This document shows positions 21,291 to 29,363 of a stretch of 64,000 nucleotides of DNA, in pieces (the stretch's first letter is position 1; each line of letters begins with the position of its first letter). Source of the DNA: Aquilaria yunnanensis. Its lineage: Eukaryota; Streptophyta; Magnoliopsida; Malvales; Thymelaeaceae. Under the pieces are notes generated by a model. That model worked only from the letters and a program-made list of their open reading frames with translations, was not told the DNA's origin and searched no databases. The stretch lies in the NCBI GenBank assembly GCA_039654915.1, contig JBDJPA010000014.1, positions 1 through 64,000 on the forward strand, in the 5' to 3' direction. The position numbers and the translations under genes were made by a program.

Positions 21291-21839
21291 ATGGATTCTA
21301 CTCTTTCTGCACTGCGAAAATACTTTCCTTCCCTTCCAATAAAAGTCCTTAAAAAGATCTACCTTGCTAGATGTGAAAGAATCAGAGTTTTTACACGCAA
21401 AGGCATTCCCGATAATGTGCAGTGGATAATTGAAGCTAAGGTCCGTTTGGCGGGTGAAGTTCCAGATGCATTTATGCCCCGCATGCCCGGTTTAGGTAAA
21501 AGCTGTTATGCCAAAAGGCGAAGAGCAAAGAGACTAGGCGTGTGTTATAAATGTGGGCGATGGAATTGTAATACTAAATGTCGCTCTTTAGGATACATCT
21601 CCACAAATCGTGAAGATAAAAGAAAATTCATTCAGAATGGCCTGCGTAAGGAATCTCTGGAAGATATCTGAGAGACTCTTGAAACGCATTCTTGTGGAAA
21701 AGTGTAAGGTCAAATTGTCAAATTGTGGAGGACTTACCATAAAGAACAAAACCGTTACAGTCTTGGGAATGTGACTTTAAACGACCCTATTTGTCAGTTT
21801 GTAAGGAAACTGGATGGGAAGCAAATCCCCGACTTATAG
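21291..21839 (+). pseudogene. Cysteine-rich protein, copy 2, with two stop codons
   Basis: It has the same 182-codon length as copy 1 and about 75% identity by eye. The GLGKSCYA core, basic block and CYKCGRWNCNTKC cluster are all intact. TGA at 21669-21671 (codon 127) and TAA at 21705-21707 (codon 139) interrupt the C-terminal third. By comparison with copy 1 the second comes from a CAA codon and the first fits a CGA codon. A truncated 126-residue protein that keeps the whole zinc cluster could still be made, so loss of function is not certain. Confidence 0.75.
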
Positions 21840-21879
21840 AAGGCATTGAAGCCATTACTGGACATAAATCAGTGGAAGA

Positions 21880-22054
21880 TGAGAGCCACAGTCATGATTG
21901 CTGTACATATAAGCTGTCATTTGTCTTTTCTTTTGACAATAATGTACTTGCTTCTGTAAGTGTAATTAACGCATTATCCCTTTATCACTATAAATATGTG
22001 TTAGTTATTTTCGTTTCCTACAATCACTAATTTCTTTCTTTGCCTCCTTCATCA
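21880..22054 (+). promoter_or_regulatory. Promoter cassette of cysteine-rich-protein copy 3
   Basis: It contains agccacagtcatgattgctg, ttgacaataatgtacttgct, then ttatccctttatcac with TATAAAT at 21989-21995, and a C/T-rich leader to ATG 22055. Confidence 0.6.
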
Positions 22055-22604
22055 ATGGAGTCTTCTCTTTCCGCCCTATGAAAGTATTTTCCTTCCTTCC
22101 CAATAAATGTTCTTAAAAAGATTTATCAAGCTAGATGTGAACGATTCAGAGTATTTATGCACAAAGGCATTCCTGATAATGTGCGGTGGCTAGTTGAAGC
22201 TAAGGTTCGTTCAGCTGGTGAAGTTCCAGAAGCGTTCTTTCCCCGTATGCCCGGCTTTGGTAAAAGTGCTTATGCAAAAAAAAAGAAGAGCAAAGAGGCT
22301 AGGCGTTTGTCATAATTGTGGATGGTGGATTTGCGGCAATAAATGTCGTTCTCCAGGAGTGATCACCAGAAATCGTAATGATAGAATAAGATTCATTAAG
22401 AATGGCTTGCGTAAGGAATCTCTAGAAGATATTCGAGAGGTTCTTGAAGTGCATTCTTGCGGAATAGTGCAATTTGAGGTTGTTGGATTATGGATAATTT
22501 TCCAAAAAGAACGATATCGTTACAGTCTTGGGAATCTGACCCTAAACGACCCTGTTTGCCAGTTTGTGAGAAAGCTAGATGAGATGCAAATCACCGATTC
22601 ATAG
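22055..22604 (+). pseudogene. Cysteine-rich protein, copy 3, with early stop and frameshift
   Basis: Codon 9 is TGA (22079-22081) where copy 1 has CGA. An extra A in the run at 22278-22286 shifts the frame just before the cysteine cluster. Otherwise the full length is alignable: GFGKSAYA core, CHNCGWWICGNKC cluster, and the same C-terminus (NDPVCQFVRKLD). It is clearly diverged from copies 1 and 2, so the tandem triplication predates the insertion of this element. Confidence 0.78.
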
Positions 22605-22639
22605 AAAGCATTGAAGCCATTACTGGACGCAAAGCCAGT

Positions 22640-23120
22640 GGAAGACGAGGATCAAAGTCACGATTACTGTATGTGCTAGCTGTCGCTTTTGAAATTTTCC
22701 TCCCCTTTTGGTAATAATGTATCCACTCCTGACGTGAACCAAAGTCACGATTACTGTACATGCTAGCTGTCGCTTTTGAAATTTTCCTCCCCTTTCGGCG
22801 ATAATGTATCCACTCCTGACATGAGCCATAGTCACGATGCTGTACATGCTAGCTGTTGCTTTTGAAATTTTCCTCCTCCTTTGGCAATAATGTACCCACT
22901 CCTGACACGGACTACTGTATATAGCTGCCACTTTTGAAATTTTCCTTCACTTCCGACAATCACGTACCTACTCCTGACATAAGCTACAATCGCGACTACT
23001 GTATATTTTAGTTGCTTTTGAAATTTTCCTCCTCTTTTGATGATAATGTACCCACTCCCGACCTGACCCATAGTTGTGACTACTGTGTATAGCTGGCAAT
23101 AATGTATCCACTCTTGAGAA
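22640..23120 (+). promoter_or_regulatory. Promoter module amplified about five times upstream of the LOG-like gene
   Basis: A unit of about 86 bp, containing agtcacgattactgta, tgctagctgtcgcttttg, aaattttcctcc and aatgtatccactcctgac, repeats at 22681, 22768, 22854, 22926 and 23013 (reckoned at the tg(t/c)(c/t)(g/a)cttttg word; one unit is shorter). The same module occurs once before cysteine-rich-protein copies 2 and 3. The array ends about 30 bp before the LOG-like TATA box. Confidence 0.65.
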
Positions 23121-23148
23121 TAAAATTATTACTTTATCTTTTCATCTC

Positions 23149-23156
23149 TATAAATA
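23149..23156 (+). promoter_or_regulatory. TATA box of the LOG-like gene
   Basis: TATAAATA preceded by ttatcttttcatctc, the same context as the TATA boxes of cysteine-rich-protein copies 2 and 3. It lies 25-32 bp upstream of the ATG at 23181. Confidence 0.6.
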
Positions 23157-23180
23157 TATCCTCTTTTCTTCTTTTCTCAC

Positions 23181-23826
23181 ATGGGTAAGGATAGGAATAG
23201 AGAAAACCCCAACTCGTAAATCTCGAAGTATTTGTGTATTTTCTTGGGCTTTTCCTGGAAAAGATGAAGAGTATTTAAAGGCAGCCAACCATTTGGGTAG
23301 AGTATTAGCTGAGCGAAAAATACATTTAGTTTATGGAGGAGGTAGTGTCGGATTAATGGGAGGTGTAGCATCAGCAGCATCTTTAGGAGGAAGTCAAGTT
23401 TTGGGCATCATCCCTGGACCTTTGAAATTTGTTTCTGGGGGCACGATTGGAGAAGAATTAGTGGTTAAAAATTTGCAAGAGCGTGTGTTACAAATGCTTT
23501 TAATTGCTGATGCTTTTATCGCTCTACCAGGTGGTTTTGGCACATTGGGAGAAGTCTTTCAAATTGCTTCCATGGCCCAACTTAATTTGCATAAGAAACC
23601 CATTGGGCTTTTAAATGTTAACAATTTCTTTACAGGTCTGATAGCTTTTATGGATTATGCTATGCAGAAGAATTTCATATCAAGAGTGGCACGGCGAATC
23701 ATAATATCCGCAACAACTGCTGAAGAATTGCTAGATAAAATACAAGCTTTTGTTCCTGAACCAGATCCAGCAATGATTCAGATAGACTGGACACGACAGT
23801 CTTTCCCGACCAGTTCACTCCCATAA
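23181..23826 (+). pseudogene. Intronless LOG-like gene (cytokinin riboside 5'-monophosphate phosphoribohydrolase family), 5' frameshift
   Basis: LOG enzymes release active cytokinin bases from nucleotide precursors in the cytosol and nucleus. The main frame reads ICVFSWAFPGKDEEY, then LVYGGGSVGLMGG, then the catalytic-region LQERVLQM, then LPGGFGTLGE (PGGxGTxxE, 23524-23553), and ends IDWTRQSFPTSSLP. The conserved Arg of the RK motif and the Glu of PGGxGTxxE are kept, but RK-x-x-M is R-V-x-x-M and the early CGSS loop is replaced by SWAF. The only good ATG (23181) is one base out of frame with this reading. The frame has no other Met before 23355, so a 1-nt indel near 23185-23211 probably broke the start. 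Plant LOG genes have several introns; none is here, which suggests a retrocopy. Diverged residues could also mean a shifted function. Confidence 0.82.
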
Positions 23827-24276
23827 CGGTCCTCTACTCACCCTGTTGAAGTATTGTGGAAGAAAGAAGCGATCTGATCCGTTTTTCTTGTCCTTTAGTT
23901 TTATTATCAGCATTTTCTTTCGCGTTTCAGTTTTTCTTTTCAGGGAATTTTTTTTTTTATAATATAGTTTCGTCCATGCTGATATTAAAACCATAGGACA
24001 ATGCCTTTAGGTTGGAATGGCTGAGTAAAGAGTAATTTTTGTTACTCTTGAGACGCATCTTATTAGGTCTACTAGGCATAACATTTTGGGGTAGTTAAGC
24101 TTTAACCTTATTTGGATGACATATCTCACAAGGGAATCTATATTTACTGAAGAAAATATTAGATGAACCTTGAATATTGATTCCAAACATCCTAATTCTT
24201 TGCACTCGCCTATTATGAAAATTCACATTTTCGAAGAAAATTATTCCAATTTCAATTGCTTTCATATAAATTTCGC
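23827..24276 (+). other. 3' region of the LOG-like gene
   Basis: No ORF is supported. It leads into the tandem array; the ORF at 24170-24379 overlaps the start of the array and is not conserved. Confidence 0.4.
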
Positions 24277-26352
24277 TCGAGGTCCTAAGGAAAGCTCCTT
24301 AGCCTCAAAATCAATTTTCATCATCGGGGTTTTAAGGATGGAACCTTTGCCTCAAAATCATCAATTTTCCTTCAAATGATAGGAGAGTTCCTATCGTCGA
24401 GGTTCTAAGGTAGGACCCTTAACCTCAAAACAATCAATTTTCCTTCAAATGATAGGAGAGTTCCTATCGCCGAGGTTCTAAGGTAGGACCCTTAACCTCA
24501 AAATCATCAATTTTTCTTCAAACGATAAGAGAGTTCTTATCGCAGAGGTTTTAAGGTAGGGCCCTTAACCTCAAACTTTCAACGATAGGAGAGTTCCTAT
24601 CGTCGAGGTTCTAAGGAGAGTTCCTTAAACCTCAAGCAATCAATTATCGATAAGAGAGTTCTTATCGCAGAGGTTCTAAGGTAGGGCCCTTAACCTCAAA
24701 CTTTCAACGATAGGAGGGTTCCTATCGTCGAGGTTCTAAGGAGAGTTCCTTAAACCTCAAACAATCAATCATCAATTTTTCTTAAACGATAAGAGAGTTC
24801 TTATCGCAGAGGTTCTAAGGTAGGGCCCTTAACCTCAAACTTTCAACGATAGGAGGGTTCCTATCGTCGAGGTTCTAAGGAGAGTTCCTTAAACCTCAAA
24901 CAATCAATCATCAATTTTTCTTAAACGATAAGAGAGTTCTTATCGCAGAGGTTCTAAGGTAGGGCCCTTAACCTCAAACTTTCAACGATAGAAGAGTTCC
25001 TATCGTCGAGGTTCTAAGGAGAGTTCCTTAAACCTCAAACAATCAATCATCAATTTTTCTTCAAACGATAAGAGAGTTCTTATCGCAGAGGTTCTAAGGT
25101 AGGGCCCTTAACCTCAAACTTTCAACGATAGGAGAGTTCCTATCGTCGAGGTTCTAAGGAGAGTTCCTTAAACCTCAAACAATCAATCATCAATTTTTCT
25201 TAAACGATAAGAGAGTTCTTATCGCAGAGGTTCTAAGGTAGGGCCCTTAACCTCAAACTTTCAACGATAGAAGAGTTCCTATCGTCGAGGTTCTAAGGAG
25301 AGTTCCTTAAACCTCAAACAATCAATCATCAATTTTTCTTAAACGATAAGAGAGTTCTTATCGTAGAGGTTCTAAGGTAGGGCCCTTAACCTCAAACTTT
25401 CAACGATAGAAGAGTTCCTATCGTCGAGGTTCTAAGGAGAGTTCCTTAAACCTCAAACAATCAATCATCAATTTTTCTTAAACGATAAGAGAGTTCTTAT
25501 CGCAGAGGTTTTAAGGTAGGGCCCTTAACCTCAAACTTTCAACGATAGGAGAGTTCCTATCGTCGAGGTTCTAAGGAGAGTTCCTTAAACCTCAAGCAAT
25601 CAATTATCAATAAGAGAGTTCTTATCGCAGAGGTTCTAAGGTAGGGCCCTTAACCTCAAACTTTCAACGATAGGAGGGTTCCTATCGTCGAGGTTCTAAG
25701 GAGAGTTCCTTAAACCTCAAACAATCAATCATCAATTTTTCTTAAATGATAAGAGAGTTCTTATTGTAGAGGTTCTAAGGTATGGCCCTTAACCTCAAAC
25801 TTTCAACGATAGAAGAGTTCCTATCGTCGAGGTTCTAAGGAGAGTTCCTTAAACCTCAAACAATCAATCATCAATTTTTCTTAAACGATAAGAGAGTTCT
25901 TATCGTAGAGGTTCTAAGGTAGGGCCCTTAACCTCAAACTTGCAACGATAGGAGAGTTCCTATCGTTGAGGTTCTAAGGAGAGTTCCTTAAACCTCAAAC
26001 AATCAATCATCAATTTTTCTTCAAACGATAAGAGAGTTCTTATCGCAGAGGTTCTAAGGTAGGGCCCTTAACCTCAAACTTGCAACGATAGGAGAGTTCC
26101 TATCGTCGAGGTTCTAAGGAGAGTTCCTTAACCTCAAACAATCAATCAATCAGTCCATCTTACAACGATAGGAGCTTGCCTATCGTTGAGGTTCTAAGGA
26201 CCTTTCCTTAACCTCAAACAATCAATCAACCAGTCCATCTTACAACGATAGGAGCTTTCCTATCGTAGAGGTTCTAAGGACCTTTCCTTAACCTCAAACT
26301 TGCAACGATAGGAGAGTTCCTATCGTCGAGGTTCTAAGAAAAGTTTCTTAAC
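24277..26352 (+). repeat. Hairpin-rich tandem array of the 3' untranslated region
   Basis: The units carry two back-to-back hairpins. The first is CGATAGGA-gagt-TCCTATCG or its variant CGATAAGA-gagt-TCTTATCG. The second is GAGGTT-ct-AAGG...CCTTaACCTC. From about 24640 the two variants alternate in a composite unit of 139 bp (for example 24785 to 24924). Tandem repeats in the 3' UTR are a known feature of Tat/Ogre elements. The array ends about 95 bp before the PPT. Confidence 0.9.
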
Positions 26353-26445
26353 CTCAGGATTTAGGCGGCGAGAAAGTTTTCAATGCCTAGCTAAATCTGA
26401 CGAAATTTGGTAACGACTTTGCTTGCATCATGTCTCATGAAGCAT

Positions 26446-26460
26446 GCAAAGGGGGGCAGC
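26446..26460 (+). promoter_or_regulatory. Polypurine tract
   Basis: gcaaaggggggcagc lies directly before the 3' LTR. The same sequence, inverted, is at 37773-37787 before the displaced LTR. Confidence 0.8.
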
Positions 26461-29358
26461 TGTTGACACCCAATTTCGTCCGACCATAAAAAAATTTTTA
26501 AAAGAAATTAAATAAAAAAATTATTATTTTTAATATTATTATTATTACTAAAAATTTTAATTAGTTTAAAATACATTTTTTTTTGTGAAGATTTGATTTA
26601 AAATGATATATGTGTGTATTTGAAAGAAAAAAAAGAAAACTCCAAAAAAATGGCAAAATTTAAAAGTTTGAGGTAAAAATGACAACATTAAGAAGTTTCA
26701 GGAAAAATTGACAAATTCTGAAAGTTCCAGGAGCATTTGGTAGTTTGTCACATAAAATTTTGGGCCTGCCGACGTTTCTGGCCCAAATTGACAAAAAAAC
26801 GATAAAATTGTCAAAATCAGAAGCTTCAGGAACTTATCCAGAGGCTGAGAAACGTAAAGGACTAAAATTGTCATTTTACCAATTTAAAAGATAAGTTTGA
26901 AATTTTTTATTAATTTATCCATCAACAGTTCAGCCAAACTTCCTCTATAAATAGCCCCCCAAATTTTGTGTTGAACACAGAAAAAAATAGAGAGAAAGCT
27001 TAGAGCTCCGTTTAAAAAAAAGGGAAAAAATTAGCCTAGGTCCCTGGCCCTCTTCTCTTCCTCTCCAGAAAACCTAAACCTTCTCTGACTGTTTTTTTTT
27101 TTTTTCCTCGCGCGCGTCCGCGTTTCCTGGAGAATTAGAAATTTTAGTTCCTAGGTAAAATTCAGCTTTCGCCCTTCATCTTTTCAATTTATTTCTATTG
27201 AGTCATTAACCTTTTATTTTATTCTTGCAGAGAATTAATTACTAATTTTCCTTTTATATTTTACTTGTTTATTATTATTATCATTATTAACTTTTATTAC
27301 TGTTGTTATTAACTTACTAATTTACTAACTTTACTAACTTTTATTATTATTGTTGTTATTATTGTTAACAATTAACTCAACTAACATTACTAACTTTTAT
27401 TTTTATTGTTATTGACAACTAACTTTAATAACTTTGTTAACTTTTATTATTGTTATTATTAATTTTAACCATTAACTTTACTAACTTTTGATAATTTTTA
27501 TCATTGTTGTTAACAACTAATTTTTTTATTTTATTATTATAATTATTGTGGATGGCCAAAAAAGCCCTACTTTATTATTAATTATCTCTTTTAGGTGTTT
27601 AAATTTAGTTATTATAAAAAAAAAAAAGAATTTTATGTGAATAATTATTAAGGCTAATAAAAATCATTTTTAAAAGCCAATTATCTTTTGTTATTTTGGA
27701 ATAAATGTTTTTTTTATTATTTCTTTAAAGATAACAAAGTTAACTTTTTATTCCTTTTGTTAAAAATTAATAAACAAACATAATTAAATAATTCTAAAAA
27801 TATACAAATCAATTATTTTTAAACATATTTTTTAAAATAATGATATTTAAAATTAAAAAAAAAATTCAAGAAAAATAACAATAAAAATTGTGATTAAAAT
27901 TAATAAATAATTAAATGATTAAAATAAAATTTAATAAACAAAATTTAAACTCCATGTCCAAATGATCCGTCAGGATCCAATGGCTTGGAGAATAAAATTT
28001 TTATTTAAAAAATATAAAATATAAAATTAATTTTAATAGTTATTTTAATTCAGTAAAAATAATAAAAAAACAAAAAAAAATATGTTTAATAAAAGAAATA
28101 CATGAAAATTAAGACTTTGTATTTAACTTATTTCTTTAAAATATAACTTTGGATTCTTTTATTGAACAAATAAAACTTTAGCCAAATGATTTCAAATAAA
28201 GGTAATAAAAATAAATAAATAAAAAAACAGATTAAATTTCTCTTAAATATTTTAAATTTATTAATTAAATGTATTTTTAGACTTATAAATAGGAAAATCT
28301 TTTATCAAACAAAAAGAACATAAAAATGAAATATGTAAATATCAAAAACTTTTCTTTTATTTTTGAAATATACATATAAAATTTTTAGTATCTTAATTAA
28401 ATAATCACTTTTTAGTTAATCTTTCATCAAAATAAATTATATAAATATTATGACTTTACTTTTATATTTTTAAAATATACATATAAATCCTTAGTTTTCT
28501 TGATTAATTTCATTTTTGTTATTCTTTTATCAAATAAATAGAATAAATATAAAATAAAATATTTTTTTAACTCTTTAATTTCTTTATCAAAAAAAATTAA
28601 CCAATTAAAAATTAATTATTTTTCTTTTATAAATCAAGTAATTATTTAAGAAAAATAGATAATAAAATTTTTTTCATTAAATAAGAAAAACTAAAAGAAA
28701 GAAAAGAAAAGAAAAGAAAATATAAAATATAAAAAAATAAAATTGTTAGATTATTAATAAATCTAAAAATTTCATAAACAAAAAGAGTTACGAATTAGTA
28801 ATCAAACTAATAATTAGTAAAAATAAGAATTAAATAATTAACTATAAATTAAATTAACTTCCATATCCGGATGATCCGTCAGGATCTACGGTTTGAAAAA
28901 TATCAACCTTTTTTTTAACTAAATAAATTAAATAAATATAAAGATAAAAATCCATATTCACAATATGGATAAAATTGTTTAGAATTTCACCAAATTCCGT
29001 GTCCAAATGACTCGGCAGAGTCCATGGTTCGGAATCAAATCTTCCGTGTCCAAATGACTCAGTAGAGTCCATGGTTCGGAAGTATAAAATTCTATACAAA
29101 TTAATTACCAAAAATCCACATCCGATTAATTCAGTTAAAAATTCTAGATTGAAAATTAACTGAAATTTATTTAAAAGCAAAGTGAAACAAAATTAAAATC
29201 AACTAAGGTACCAATTTTTGGGCGTTTTAACAAAGTTGTTTTAACGTAACCGTACTCCCGAACCCCCGAACTCTCGCAGACCATATTTTAGGTAACCAAT
29301 CGACCTAAACATAAACGGATTGGTGGCGACTCCCGAAAACGAACCACACGTTACCACA
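26461..29358 (+). repeat. 3' LTR
   Basis: It matches the 5' LTR nearly base for base, with small indels (a 15-bp duplication in the 5' copy, A-run differences). TATA box near 26945, intron-like module at 27155-27230, hairpin motifs near 27952, 28858, 28997 and 29043. Ends ttaccaca. Confidence 0.93.
27155..27230 (+). other. Conserved intron-like module, 3' LTR copy
   Basis: Same donor (G|GTAAAATTC), branch-like ttaac and acceptor (cttgcag|ag) as at 12470-12545, also 76 nt. Confidence 0.5.
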
Positions 29359-29363
29359 GTGAG
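29359..29363. repeat. Target site duplication, right copy (gtgag)
   Basis: Perfect match to 11759-11763. Confidence 0.9.

Larger units (their letters stand above)
11764..29358 (+). mobile_element. Complete non-autonomous Tat/Ogre-like LTR retrotransposon with gene cargo
   Basis: Two LTRs of about 2.9 kb (11764-14658 and 26461-29358), TG...CA ends, a PBS, a PPT and a perfect 5-bp target duplication gtgag (11759-11763 and 29359-29363) define a 17.6-kb insertion. The LTRs differ at few positions by eye, so the insertion is recent. The interior keeps a decayed gag but has no protease, RT, RNase H or integrase. It must have been mobilised in trans, presumably by relatives such as the element at 1-5787. 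After gag come short-repeat regions, three cysteine-rich-protein genes, a LOG-like gene and a hairpin-rich tandem array. Confidence 0.95.
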
